DNA of 64,000 nucleotides from Flavobacterium sp. YJ01. GTDB taxonomy: Bacteria; Bacteroidota; Bacteroidia; Flavobacteriales; Flavobacteriaceae. Shown piece after piece: positions 40,310 through 49,419 of the stretch (position 1 is the stretch's first letter; every line of letters starts with the position of its first letter). A model generated the notes under the pieces. That model saw only the letters and a list, made by a program, of their open reading frames with translations, was not told where the DNA came from and ran no database searches. The stretch covers positions 2,356,001-2,420,000 of the forward strand of contig NZ_CP119757.1 in assembly GCF_029320955.1 (NCBI RefSeq). The letters run 5' to 3'. A program made the translations under genes and the position numbers.

Positions 40310-41041
40310 ATGTCTGAAAAAATAACTCCGTATAAAGACTCTTCTTTAGGTAAAAAAGAGCAAGTAACCCAAATGTTCGACACCATTTCTGGGAACTACG
40401 ATAATTTAAATCGTGTCATCTCGTTTGGAATTGATGTAAAGTGGCGTAAAAAAGTATTAAAAATAGTCTCAGACAAAAAACCAAAAATCGTTTTAGACAT
40501 TGCAACTGGAACAGGTGATTTAGCTATTTTATTGACACAAACTAAAGCTGAAAAAATTATCGGTCTTGATATTTCTGCTGGAATGCTGGAAGTTGGAAAA
40601 AAGAAAGTTGAAGAAAAAAATCTCTCTAATATAATTGAATTAGTTTTAGGCGATTCTGAAAATATGCCTTTTGAAGACAATTATTTTGATGCTATCACTG
40701 TTGGTTTTGGAGTTAGAAACTTTGAACATCTTGAAAAAGGTTTTGCCGAAATTTTAAGAGTTCTAAAACCTGGAGGTGTTTTTGTAATCTTAGAAACTTC
40801 TGTGCCAGACAAATTTCCGTACAAACAAGGTTACAATTTTTACAGCAAAAATATATTGCCTTTAATTGGAAAATTATTTTCTAAGGATAATGACGCTTAT
40901 GGTTATTTATCTGAATCTGCTGCTGCTTTTCCATATGGAGAAGCCTTAAACAATATTTTGAGAAAAACTGGGTTTATAGATGTTGTGGCAATGCCTCAAA
41001 CTTTTGGTGTCGCAACAATTTATTCTGCATCTAAAAAATAG
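40310..41041 (+). CDS. menG: Demethylmenaquinone methyltransferase
   Basis: 243 residues of the UbiE/MenG class I SAM methyltransferases. Motif I is [15 protein letters not shown] (near 61-75), with [19 protein letters not shown] and [14 protein letters not shown] following. It makes the last step of menaquinone, the only respiratory quinone expected in aerobic flavobacteria, so menG is preferred over ubiE. The ATG is about 15 bases after the -7 box. porT follows after one base. Confidence 0.95.
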   Translation: MSEKITPYKDSSLGKKEQVTQMFDTISGNYDNLNRVISFGIDVKWRKKVLKIVSDKKPKIVLDIATGTGDLAILLTQTKAEKIIGLDISAGMLEVGKKKVEEKNLSNIIELVLGDSENMPFEDNYFDAITVGFGVRNFEHLEKGFAEILRVLKPGGVFVILETSVPDKFPYKQGYNFYSKNILPLIGKLFSKDNDAYGYLSESAAAFPYGEALNNILRKTGFIDVVAMPQTFGVATIYSASKK

Positions 41042-41042
41042 T

Positions 41043-41753
41043 ATGAAAAAAGCTGTAATCTTATTTTTATTAGTCTTAACTACAAAAGGATATTCGCAAT
41101 TTGCTAAAAATCTATTTAGCAAAGACCCTATTATTAATCTTGAAAACTGGCAAAAGCAGCGTGTCTACTTTGGCTATTATTTAGGCTTTAACAGTTTTGA
41201 CTTTAAATTTGATTACAAAACCCCAGTTCCCGATGATATTCAGGTAAAAAAAACTACGGGGTTTAATGTTGGTGTTGTAGCCGATTTGAGATTGCAGGAA
41301 TATATTAATCTTCGTTTTGAACCTGGATTATATTATACAAAACGTGATTTATACTTTCCTGGTGTAGGAACATCAGAGAATGATTATTTAAGAGAGGTAA
41401 ATAGTACATATATTCATTTTCCATTATTATTAAAATTCTCGGCTTTGCGCACAGGAAACGTTAGACCTTATTTAGTGGGCGGTATGTCTACAACTTTAAA
41501 TTTATCTAGTAATTCCAAATCTCAGGACGATAATTACCAGCAGAAATTTAGAGTAAAACAATGGACAGCTGCTTATGAAGTTGGTTTTGGAATTGACATT
41601 TTTACCGAATATTTCATCTTTTCTCCTTCAGTAAGAGGAATGTTCGGCATAACAGACGAATTAATTCGAGACAACACCTCGCCTAGCGCTTACACAGACA
41701 ATATCGATTCAATGAAATCTAGAGCGATTTTAATAAATTTCACTTTTCATTAA
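41043..41753 (+). CDS. porT: PorT-family outer-membrane protein of the type IX secretion/gliding system
   Basis: 236 residues from the ATG at 41043 (MKKAVILFLLVLTTKGYSQF, signal peptide). The rest is a small beta-barrel (FGYYLGFNSFDFKFDY; FNVGVVADLRLQEYINLRFE; PYLVGGMSTTL). The place right after menG is the known position of porT/sprT in flavobacteria, where it is needed for type IX secretion. A longer in-frame start would lie within menG and is rejected. It ends 9 bases from the convergent TrmH gene. Confidence 0.85.
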   Translation: MKKAVILFLLVLTTKGYSQFAKNLFSKDPIINLENWQKQRVYFGYYLGFNSFDFKFDYKTPVPDDIQVKKTTGFNVGVVADLRLQEYINLRFEPGLYYTKRDLYFPGVGTSENDYLREVNSTYIHFPLLLKFSALRTGNVRPYLVGGMSTTLNLSSNSKSQDDNYQQKFRVKQWTAAYEVGFGIDIFTEYFIFSPSVRGMFGITDELIRDNTSPSAYTDNIDSMKSRAILINFTFH

Positions 41754-41762
41754 AACAAAATC

Positions 41763-42491
41763 TTAACTATTTCGTTTAAATTCACTAAGAATAATTGCTG
41801 TTGCGGTAGCTACATTTAAACTTTCGGTTTTTTGCAGGTCTCCAAATCTAGGAATTGTTAGACGAGAAGTTACTAATTTTTCAATTTCAGATGATATCCC
41901 ATTGGCTTCATTACCCATTATAATGATTCCGTCATGAGGTAAATTAGATTGATAAATATTTTCTCCGTCCATAAAAGTTCCAAAAACAGGCAGTTTGGTT
42001 TGCGTTAGGAAAACATTCAAATCAAGATAGTTAACATTTACTCTAGAAATAGATCCCATTGTAGCTTGTACCACTTTTGGATTGTAAATATCTACTGTTT
42101 CTTTTGAACAAATTACCTGTTTAATGCCAAACCAATCGCACAGACGTAAAATAGTTCCAAGATTTCCAGGATCTCGAATATCGTCTAAAGCTAAAATCAG
42201 ACCTGAATCGATAATTTTCTTTTCGGCTGGAATTTTAAAAACTGCTAAACAAGAATTTGGAGTTGACAAAGCACTTATTTTCTTAAGTTCTTGCTCATTA
42301 ATTATAGTTCGTTTTGAAGACTGAACGGCTTCAAAATCATTTAACGTCGTGTATAAATGTTCTAATTCAAAATTGGATTGCAGCAATTCTTGAATTACTT
42401 TTACTCCTTCGGCAAAAAATAATTGATTAACAAAACGCTGCTTTTTTTGATGTAAGCCTGAGATAAGCTTTATTTGGTTTTTACTAACCAT
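41763..42491 (-). CDS. TrmH/SpoU-family RNA 2'-O-methyltransferase
   Basis: 242 residues, SPOUT knot fold. The N-terminal substrate-binding part (MVSKNQIKLISGLHQKKQRF) is followed by the three SPOUT motifs: ALDDIRDPGNLGTILRLCDWF near 110, IIMGNEANGIS near 190 and IPRFGDLQKTESLNVATATA near 212. It methylates ribose in rRNA or tRNA with SAM; the exact target is not readable from sequence. It is divergent from tamL with only 37 bases between the starts. Confidence 0.9.
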   Translation of the reverse strand: MVSKNQIKLISGLHQKKQRFVNQLFFAEGVKVIQELLQSNFELEHLYTTLNDFEAVQSSKRTIINEQELKKISALSTPNSCLAVFKIPAEKKIIDSGLILALDDIRDPGNLGTILRLCDWFGIKQVICSKETVDIYNPKVVQATMGSISRVNVNYLDLNVFLTQTKLPVFGTFMDGENIYQSNLPHDGIIIMGNEANGISSEIEKLVTSRLTIPRFGDLQKTESLNVATATAIILSEFKRNS

Positions 42492-42528
42492 AAAATAATG
42501 TACTTTTGAATTAAATATTTAACAACAC

Positions 42529-45102
42529 TTGAAAAATAATTCCACAAAAATAATAGCATTTATTCTAATTGCAATATTAATTTGCGCTTGTAATGCCGTA
42601 AAAAGAGTTCCCGATGGAAAAAACCTTCTTGTAAAAAACAATATTTTGGTAAATGGAAAGTCGACAAATGATGAAACGGCTTCTAATCAAATGTATCAAA
42701 AACCTAACGGAAAACTATTAGGTTATAAACTTCGTTTGAATTTATACAATTTAGCCAATTTAAATCCAGATTCGACTTATCAGGCAAAATTCAAAAACAA
42801 TCCTGGAAAATATGAGCGTATGTCTAAAATATTTTCAGCAAAACAGGTTGATCGTCTTGGGCAATCTTTTTATTATAAAGGAATTCATGAGTTTTTAAAA
42901 AGCACTGGTGAACCACCGGTAATTGTTGATACAGCAAAAACTAAAAAGTCATTATTACGTTTAAAATATTATTATTTCAATAATGGTTATTTTAACGTTA
43001 TAACAGATTATACCATTGATACTGTAGGTCGTAAAAGAGCTGCAATAAATTATAACATTACAACAGGACCTGCGTATAAATTAGACACTATTAGAACAAG
43101 CATTAAAACTCCGGCGTTAGATTCTTTGTATACAACTAATCCAGAGCCTTCTTTATTAAAATCTGGAAATCAATACAAAACAACGGATTTTGAAGATGAA
43201 AAAAATCGTATCACAACTTATTTTAGAAATCACGGAGCTTATTATTTTCAGCCAACTTATGTAACTTTCGACATTGATACTATTGGAAAAAAAGCAAAAG
43301 CAGATGTAACTCTAAAAATTAGCGACAATACTATTCAAGGAAGAGATTCTAGCCGTACAGAACCTTTTAAACTGTATACCATTAGCGATGTAAATATCTA
43401 CACAGATTATTCGGCTGCAAATGCAAAGAAGAAACCAACGGATAGTACAACTTACAATAATTTCAATCTTTACAGTTATAATAAACTGAAATACAAACCG
43501 CGCGCTATTACAGACGCTATTTTCATCACAAAAGGAAGCACTTTTGCTGACTTTAGAACGACATTATCTTCAAGATATTTAAACAATTTAAGGGTTTTTA
43601 ATTATCCTTCTATTCAGTATGAAGTTGACAAAAGAGATTCTACTGCACAATCTCTTATTGCAAATGTTTATTTAACGCCAAGAAAAAAATACAGTTTTGG
43701 AGCTACTCTTGATTTAACACATTCCAATATTCAAGATTTTGGTATTGGTGCCAGTGTTTCAGAAACTATTCGAAACGTATTTAATCGTGCAGAAACTTTG
43801 GAGATTTCAGCTCGTTTAAATGTCGGTTCTTCTAGAGATATGGCGAATCCTAACGATAATTTCTTTAATGTTTCAGAATATGGTTTGGATTTGAAACTGA
43901 ATTTTCCAAGAATTTTGCTCCCTTTTGGAACAGAGAAAATCATTCCTAAAAGTATGATTCCTTATACTTCTATAACATCTGGTTTTTCTAAACAGCGAAA
44001 TATTGGTTTGGACAAAGAAAATTTCACAGGAGGTATTTCATACAACTGGACACCAAAACGTCATAATACGGCAAAACTGGAATTATTAAACGCGCAATTT
44101 GTACGTAACTTAAATCCAGATAATTATTTTAGAGTTTACACTTCGTCTTATGATGATTTGAATAATATTGGTAAAGATTACAATCAAACACCTGGAAACT
44201 GGGGAGAAACAGAAGAAGAAAGAGCTAAAAAAAACCTAGTTATACCAACAGGAACCGCAGGATTTACCAACGATGTTTTAACAAATACCACGGCTTTACA
44301 ACCCGGCGACGCACAATATAAAGAAGTAGAAAGCATTGAAGAAAGAAGAGTTCGTTTGACCGAAAATGACTTTATCTTAGCGACTAGTTATACTTTTACA
44401 AAAACAACTAAAAAAGATCTTGCCGACAATAACTTTTATCAATTTAGAACAAAAATTGAATCTGCGGGAACCTTATTGACACTTGTTTCTGAAATTGGAA
44501 ATCTTCAAAAAAACACGAGAGGAAATTACGAGATTTTCAACTTAGAATATTCCGAATATATTAAAACTGAGTTTGATTATATTAAACACTGGGATTTTGG
44601 AAAAGAAAAAGTTTTGGCAGTTAGAAGTTTCTTCGGGATTGCAATTCCTTTTGGAAATTCAAATTACATTCCGTTTTCTCGAAGTTATTATGGCGGAGGT
44701 TCAAATGACAACAGAGCGTGGCAACCTTATGCATTAGGACCTGGAAGCACAAATGCGGTAAATGATTTTAATGAAGCCAATATGAAAATTGCGGCGAGTA
44801 TAGAATATCGTTTCAAAATTTTTGGAGATGTTAAAGGAGCACTCTTTGCAGATGCCGGAAATATCTGGAATGTGCTCGATAATGTGGTAGATCCAAAAGC
44901 GAAATTTGACAACTTAAACGATTTAGAAGAAATTGCTCTGGGTACAGGATTCGGTTTAAGATACGATTTAAGCTTTTTTGTGATTCGATTAGATTTAGGC
45001 TTCAAGACCTATAATCCGGCGCATGACAAGGGGGACAGATGGTTTAAAGAATACAATTTTGGCCATTCGGTTTTAAATTTTGGGATAAATTATCCATTCT
45101 AA
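42529..45102 (+). CDS. tamL: TamL-like outer-membrane lipoprotein (BamA/TamA family)
   Basis: 857 residues with a lipoprotein signal (IIAFILIAILICACNAVKR, lipobox Cys near residue 20), POTRA-like repeats (about 30-330) and a 16-strand barrel with GGSNDNRAWQPY near the VRGF-type motif and a C-terminal GINYPF. TamA homologues that carry a lipid anchor are called TamL in Bacteroidota. The start must be TTG: a stop codon lies in frame three codons upstream and no ATG occurs before the signal peptide. A -7 box TACTTTTG (42501-42508) is close upstream. No tamB lies nearby. Confidence 0.85.
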   Translation: MKNNSTKIIAFILIAILICACNAVKRVPDGKNLLVKNNILVNGKSTNDETASNQMYQKPNGKLLGYKLRLNLYNLANLNPDSTYQAKFKNNPGKYERMSKIFSAKQVDRLGQSFYYKGIHEFLKSTGEPPVIVDTAKTKKSLLRLKYYYFNNGYFNVITDYTIDTVGRKRAAINYNITTGPAYKLDTIRTSIKTPALDSLYTTNPEPSLLKSGNQYKTTDFEDEKNRITTYFRNHGAYYFQPTYVTFDIDTIGKKAKADVTLKISDNTIQGRDSSRTEPFKLYTISDVNIYTDYSAANAKKKPTDSTTYNNFNLYSYNKLKYKPRAITDAIFITKGSTFADFRTTLSSRYLNNLRVFNYPSIQYEVDKRDSTAQSLIANVYLTPRKKYSFGATLDLTHSNIQDFGIGASVSETIRNVFNRAETLEISARLNVGSSRDMANPNDNFFNVSEYGLDLKLNFPRILLPFGTEKIIPKSMIPYTSITSGFSKQRNIGLDKENFTGGISYNWTPKRHNTAKLELLNAQFVRNLNPDNYFRVYTSSYDDLNNIGKDYNQTPGNWGETEEERAKKNLVIPTGTAGFTNDVLTNTTALQPGDAQYKEVESIEERRVRLTENDFILATSYTFTKTTKKDLADNNFYQFRTKIESAGTLLTLVSEIGNLQKNTRGNYEIFNLEYSEYIKTEFDYIKHWDFGKEKVLAVRSFFGIAIPFGNSNYIPFSRSYYGGGSNDNRAWQPYALGPGSTNAVNDFNEANMKIAASIEYRFKIFGDVKGALFADAGNIWNVLDNVVDPKAKFDNLNDLEEIALGTGFGLRYDLSFFVIRLDLGFKTYNPAHDKGDRWFKEYNFGHSVLNFGINYPF

Positions 45103-45116
45103 TGCTAATTAATTCT

Positions 45117-45124
45117 TATTTTTG
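45117..45124 (+). promoter_or_regulatory. fbaA promoter -7 box
   Basis: TATTTTTG matches TAnnTTTG. It lies just after the tamL stop and about 40 bases before the fbaA start. No clear -33 element is seen. Confidence 0.55.
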
Positions 45125-45162
45125 CAACCTAAAAACTAAAAACAACTATAAAAAAAATTACA

Positions 45163-46230
45163 ATGGCACACAACATTAAACCAGGAGTAGCTACAGGAGA
45201 TCAAGTACAAGAGATCTTTAATTATGCTAAAGAGAAAGGTTTTGCCCTTCCAGCAGTAAACGTTACTGGATCAAGCACAATTAATGGAGTTCTTGAAACT
45301 GCAGCAAAACTAAACGCGCCAGTTATCATTCAATTTTCTAACGGAGGAGCACAATTCAACGCTGGAAAAGGATTATCAAATGCAGGTGAAAAAGCAGCAA
45401 TCGCGGGAGGAATCGCAGGAGCAAAACATATTCACACTTTGGCAGAAGCTTACGGAGCAACTGTAATTCTTCATACTGACCACTGTGCAAAAAAACTTTT
45501 ACCTTGGATTGATGGTTTATTAGATGCTTCTGAAAAACACTTCGCAGAAACAGGAAAACCATTATTCAGTTCTCACATGATCGATTTGTCTGAGGAGCCA
45601 ATCGAAGAAAACATCGAGATCTGTAAAGAATATTTAGCTAGAATGAGCAAAATGGGCATGACATTGGAAATCGAACTTGGTATTACAGGTGGTGAAGAAG
45701 ATGGTGTTGACAACTCTGATGTTGATAGCTCAAAATTATACACACAACCAGAAGAAGTAGCTTATGCTTACGAAGAATTATCTAAAGTAAGCCCTAAATT
45801 TACAATTGCTGCTGCTTTCGGAAACGTTCACGGTGTTTACAAACCAGGAAACGTAAAATTAACTCCAAAAATCTTAAAAAATTCTCAAGATTTCGTACAA
45901 AACAAATTCAACACAGGACACAATCCAGTTGATTTCGTTTTCCACGGAGGTTCAGGTTCTACACTTGAAGAAATCAGAGAAGGAATTAGCTACGGAGTTA
46001 TCAAAATGAACATCGATACAGATTTACAATTTGCATACACTGAAGGAATCCGTGATTATATGGTTAAAAACCTTGACTATTTAAAATCTCAAATTGGTAA
46101 CCCAGAAGGTGCTGATGTTCCTAACAAAAAATATTATGACCCAAGAAGATGGGTTCGTGAAAGCGAAGTAACATTCAACGCAAGACTTGAACAAGCTTTT
46201 GCAGATTTAAATAACGTAAATACACTTTAA
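45163..46230 (+). CDS. fbaA: Class II fructose-bisphosphate aldolase
   Basis: 355 residues. HTDHCAKKLLPW (near 104-115) contains the catalytic Asp and zinc His. ELGITGGEEDGVDN, AAFGNVHGVYKPGN and FVFHGGSGSTLEEI give the remaining zinc and phosphate sites. It cleaves fructose 1,6-bisphosphate in glycolysis and runs in reverse in gluconeogenesis. It is co-directional with accD after a 111-base repeat-filled gap. Confidence 0.96.
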   Translation: MAHNIKPGVATGDQVQEIFNYAKEKGFALPAVNVTGSSTINGVLETAAKLNAPVIIQFSNGGAQFNAGKGLSNAGEKAAIAGGIAGAKHIHTLAEAYGATVILHTDHCAKKLLPWIDGLLDASEKHFAETGKPLFSSHMIDLSEEPIEENIEICKEYLARMSKMGMTLEIELGITGGEEDGVDNSDVDSSKLYTQPEEVAYAYEELSKVSPKFTIAAAFGNVHGVYKPGNVKLTPKILKNSQDFVQNKFNTGHNPVDFVFHGGSGSTLEEIREGISYGVIKMNIDTDLQFAYTEGIRDYMVKNLDYLKSQIGNPEGADVPNKKYYDPRRWVRESEVTFNARLEQAFADLNNVNTL

Positions 46231-46341
46231 ATTTTAGATTTTTGAATTTAGATTTCAGATTTCTAATGAAGCCTGAAATTTAAATTTTGAATTCAGATTG
46301 AAAAATCTAAAATTTAAAATCTACATTCTAAAATTAAAAAA
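46231..46341. repeat. Phrase-like repeat block in the fbaA-accD gap
   Basis: Degenerate words ATTTTAGATTTTTGAATTTAG, ATTTCAGATTTC, then AAATCTAAAATTTAAAATC and ATTCTAAAATT up to the accD start. Same word family as at 35475. Confidence 0.7.
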
Positions 46342-47199
46342 ATGGCTTGGTTTAAAAGACAAGAAAAAGGGATTACGACCGCGACAGAAGACAAGATGGA
46401 CGTTCCGAAAGGATTGTGGTACAAATCTCCTACTGGAAAAATTATTGATGCTGACGAATTAGCGAGAAATTTATTCGTTAGCCCTGAAGATGATTTTCAC
46501 GTTCGAATTGGAAGCGCAACCTATTTTGAAATTTTATTCGACAACAACGAATTTGTTGAGTTAGATAAAAACATGACATCAAAAGATCCTTTGCACTTTG
46601 TAGACACAAAGAAATATGCAGACAGATTGAAAGATGTAATGGAAAAAACTCATCTTAAAGACGCTGTACGCACGGGAGTAGGAAAATCTAAAGGAAGAGA
46701 ACTTGTAATTTGCTGTATGGATTTCGCTTTTATCGGTGGATCTATGGGAGCAGTTGTAGGTGAAAAAATTGCAAGAGGTATTGATCATGCTATCAAAAAC
46801 AAATTGCCTTTTGTAATGATTTCTAAATCTGGTGGAGCACGTATGATGGAAGCTGCTTATTCTTTAATGCAATTAGCAAAAACTTCTGTAAAATTGGCTC
46901 AATTAGCGGAAGCTAAATTACCATACATCTCTCTTTGTACAGATCCAACAACTGGAGGAACAACTGCATCTTACGCAATGTTAGGAGACATTAACATCTC
47001 TGAGCCGGGCGCTTTGATTGGTTTTGCTGGACCTCGTGTTGTTCGTGACACTACAGGAAAAGATTTACCAGAAGGTTTCCAAACTGCTGAGTTCTTATTA
47101 GAGCACGGTTTCTTAGACTTTATCACGCCAAGAAAAGAATTGAAAGATAAGATCAACTTATATATCGATTTGATTCAAAATAATGATATCAGAAAATAG
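46342..47199 (+). CDS. accD: Acetyl-CoA carboxylase carboxyltransferase subunit beta, zinc ribbon lost
   Basis: 285 residues, AccD crotonase-like fold with [38 protein letters not shown] and [18 protein letters not shown] intact. The N-terminal zinc ribbon of most AccD proteins is present in outline ([20 protein letters not shown], then [13 protein letters not shown]), but the four cysteines are replaced by Ser, Gly, Ser and Asp-type residues. It pairs with AccA in malonyl-CoA synthesis. I believe this loss is shared by related Bacteroidota. Confidence 0.95.
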   Translation: MAWFKRQEKGITTATEDKMDVPKGLWYKSPTGKIIDADELARNLFVSPEDDFHVRIGSATYFEILFDNNEFVELDKNMTSKDPLHFVDTKKYADRLKDVMEKTHLKDAVRTGVGKSKGRELVICCMDFAFIGGSMGAVVGEKIARGIDHAIKNKLPFVMISKSGGARMMEAAYSLMQLAKTSVKLAQLAEAKLPYISLCTDPTTGGTTASYAMLGDINISEPGALIGFAGPRVVRDTTGKDLPEGFQTAEFLLEHGFLDFITPRKELKDKINLYIDLIQNNDIRK

Positions 47200-47220
47200 T
47201 TTTAAGACTATTTAAAACGC

Positions 47221-47253
47221 AAAATCCCAAGAAATTACTTCTTGGGATTTTTT
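47221..47253 (+). terminator. accD terminator
   Basis: AAAATCCCAAGAA / TTCTTGGGATTTT with a 5-base loop, followed by T. Confidence 0.85.
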
Positions 47254-47280
47254 TATATCTTTATTTTAAATCTTACTTCT

Positions 47281-47862
47281 ATGACGAGAATTTTTATCGG
47301 TTTTATAATTTGTTTTCTTTTTTTGAATTGTGACAAGAAAAAAAACACCCCTTATTTAATTTCGGTTGAAAAAATCAAATTCTTAAATGAATTAAAAAAG
47401 AAAAATATTCCACCGCCACCTTCAGGATTTTACTCCTACAACAATCTCATCATAGATCAAAAAGGCGATTTTTATTTTTATCAGAGAAATTATACTCCTT
47501 GGCATTGTATTCCATCAGAAAAAGATACGATTCCAGATTTCTTTGACATCAAACCAATTGAAATTACAAAAGTCCCAAATAACAGTATTGTCGATTTCAT
47601 TAAGCAAAATGTCACAAATAAAAATGAGATGAAACGTATCTTAATTATAGCATCACAAAATGATACAATTAAAGATAACATTTTGATTTCTTATTTAAAC
47701 GAAAATGAATTACGAGCTTTTTCTATAAGAAGAACAACACAAGAAGAGGATACGGTTTTAAAATACAAGAAAAACGATGAATACTATAATTATGAAGATA
47801 TTAAATGGAATAAAAACAGAATTACACTTCCTTTCATAAAACCAATATTAAATCACAACTAA
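47281..47862 (+). CDS. Hypothetical lipoprotein
   Basis: 193 residues from the ATG at 47281 (MTRIFIGFIICFLFLNC). The lipobox LFLNC puts the lipidated Cys at residue 17. The mature protein is hydrophilic, with a proline-rich stretch (NIPPPPSGFYSYNN) near 50. An in-frame TTG at 47242 would lie inside the accD terminator and is rejected. No family is recognised. It stands alone between terminators. Confidence 0.7.
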   Translation: MTRIFIGFIICFLFLNCDKKKNTPYLISVEKIKFLNELKKKNIPPPPSGFYSYNNLIIDQKGDFYFYQRNYTPWHCIPSEKDTIPDFFDIKPIEITKVPNNSIVDFIKQNVTNKNEMKRILIIASQNDTIKDNILISYLNENELRAFSIRRTTQEEDTVLKYKKNDEYYNYEDIKWNKNRITLPFIKPILNHN

Positions 47863-47865
47863 AAA

Positions 47866-48005
47866 TTGCCCGTTCCTACGGAACTCATACATCCTGTTTT
47901 TTCATTTCTCAACGGAATAAATTCCGTTGCTACAAAATGATTCATTTCTTCGGAATTTTATTTAAAAAAACTTAGCAACTCAGAACCTCAGCAACTTTAA
48001 AAAAA
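47866..48005. repeat. Palindromic and phrase-like repeats after the lipoprotein gene
   Basis: ACGGAATAAATTCCGTTGCTAC (about 47914-47935) is an imperfect palindrome with partial copies CCTACGGAAC and TTCGGAATTTT on either side. Words CTTAGCAACTCAG and CCTCAGCAACTTT follow (47970-47998). Confidence 0.55.
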
Positions 48006-48007
48006 AA

Positions 48008-49255
48008 CTACATCCCCGTTCTAATTGCCTCTACAGGATCAAGTTTTGCTGCAGAAACTGCGGGAAGAATTCCAGAAACCAAACCAATAAAAGCAGCCAA
48101 ACCAGTTCCTAAAAGAATATTTCCTAAACTTAGAACAAATTCAAAGTCCAGTAACTTTGTTAGCAGAAAAGCAATTCCCCAAACCATTAAAAGACCAATT
48201 ATCCCTCCAATAACAGACAATATTACTGCTTCAAACAAAAATTGGAATAAGATAAATTTATTTTTTGCGCCAAGCGATTTTTGAATTCCGATAAGATTGG
48301 TTCTTTCTTTAACAGAAACAAACATAATATTTGCAATTCCGAAACCACCAACAAGAAGAGAAAATCCGCTGATGATCCATCCTACTACATTCATCTGACC
48401 TAAAATACCGTCGATAAAATCGGTAAATCCAGAAAGAACATTGATAAAGAAATTATCCATTTCTCCTGCTTTCATTCCGCGAATTGCTCTTAATTTTTGT
48501 GCAACTTCGGCTTTATAAGCTTCCATATCCACGCCTTTTTCTGGCTTTAATACAATTACAGGCGTCATTGCATCGCTGTCGCCATACATTCTTCTTAAAA
48601 AATTAGCAGGAAGATAAACAGAAGTATCATTACTGTCTCCAAAGAAACCTGCACCCTGCTTTGCCATTACACCAATTACAGTAAAACGCTGTCCGTATAA
48701 ACGAATATTTTTTCCAAGAGGATCACTTGTCCCGAAAAGTCCATCAGCTATATCATATCCTAAGACAATAACTGGAGTTCCCGAATTAGATTCAGATTCA
48801 TTATAAAATCTTCCTTTATCAAAACTTAACCCATCGATATCGACCATTTCGTTTGAAGACGGAATAATATTTACATCGCTAACCGTTTTAGAATCGTATT
48901 TTAAACTTTCTCTATTTACAAAAAGCTGGTATCCGACTTGATCGGTATTATTCATCGAATTTTTCAAGCCTATATATTCGTCGTACTTCACATTTGGAAA
49001 TTGTTCGCGTTTCCATTGCGGAATATTAGATGGTCCGAAGCAGAACTTCATTAAATAAATTGTATTTTTATCTAAACTGCTTAAATCTTTCGAAATCTTT
49101 TTATCTAAAGAATCAACCGCCGCCAAGACCGCAATAATTGAAAAAATACCAATAGTCACGCCTAATAAAGACAACAAAGTTCTCAATTTATTATTTCGCA
49201 AAGCATTAATGGCGAAACTCAAACTTTCTTTTAATAATCTAAGATAAACAAGCAT
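48008..49255 (-). CDS. ABC transporter permease (MacB/FtsX type)
   Basis: 415 residues: one N-terminal membrane segment (LRTLLSLLGVTIGIFSIIAVLA), a periplasmic MacB-core domain (about 45-280) and three C-terminal segments with the FtsX domain (FGIANIMFVSVKERTNLIGI; PAVSAAKLDPVEAIR). Such permeases act as mechanotransmission or export units with an ATPase and a periplasmic adaptor. Neither partner gene is in view, so the substrate is unknown. Confidence 0.9.
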   Translation of the reverse strand: MLVYLRLLKESLSFAINALRNNKLRTLLSLLGVTIGIFSIIAVLAAVDSLDKKISKDLSSLDKNTIYLMKFCFGPSNIPQWKREQFPNVKYDEYIGLKNSMNNTDQVGYQLFVNRESLKYDSKTVSDVNIIPSSNEMVDIDGLSFDKGRFYNESESNSGTPVIVLGYDIADGLFGTSDPLGKNIRLYGQRFTVIGVMAKQGAGFFGDSNDTSVYLPANFLRRMYGDSDAMTPVIVLKPEKGVDMEAYKAEVAQKLRAIRGMKAGEMDNFFINVLSGFTDFIDGILGQMNVVGWIISGFSLLVGGFGIANIMFVSVKERTNLIGIQKSLGAKNKFILFQFLFEAVILSVIGGIIGLLMVWGIAFLLTKLLDFEFVLSLGNILLGTGLAAFIGLVSGILPAVSAAKLDPVEAIRTGM

Positions 49256-49387
49256 ATTTTCGTATTTTTCAATAAAGTAAAATTCAATAATTTAAAATCA
49301 AAAACCTAATAAAAGTTAACTTACTCATCAGTAGATTTTTTTAGCATAATGTTACATTAATTTCTTTAAAATAATATATAAAAAAAC

Positions 49388-49395
49388 TACTTTTG
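49388..49395 (+). promoter_or_regulatory. purH promoter -7 box
   Basis: TACTTTTG matches TAnnTTTG. It overlaps the TTG at 49393, which would begin a longer purH frame and is thereby excluded as a start. Confidence 0.65.
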
Positions 49396-49419
49396 CAGTC
49401 TCAAAATCATAACTACACA

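Noticed and set aside
49393..49419. TTG-started extension of PurH
   Set aside because: The codon overlaps the -7 box TACTTTTG, so it would not be in the mRNA.
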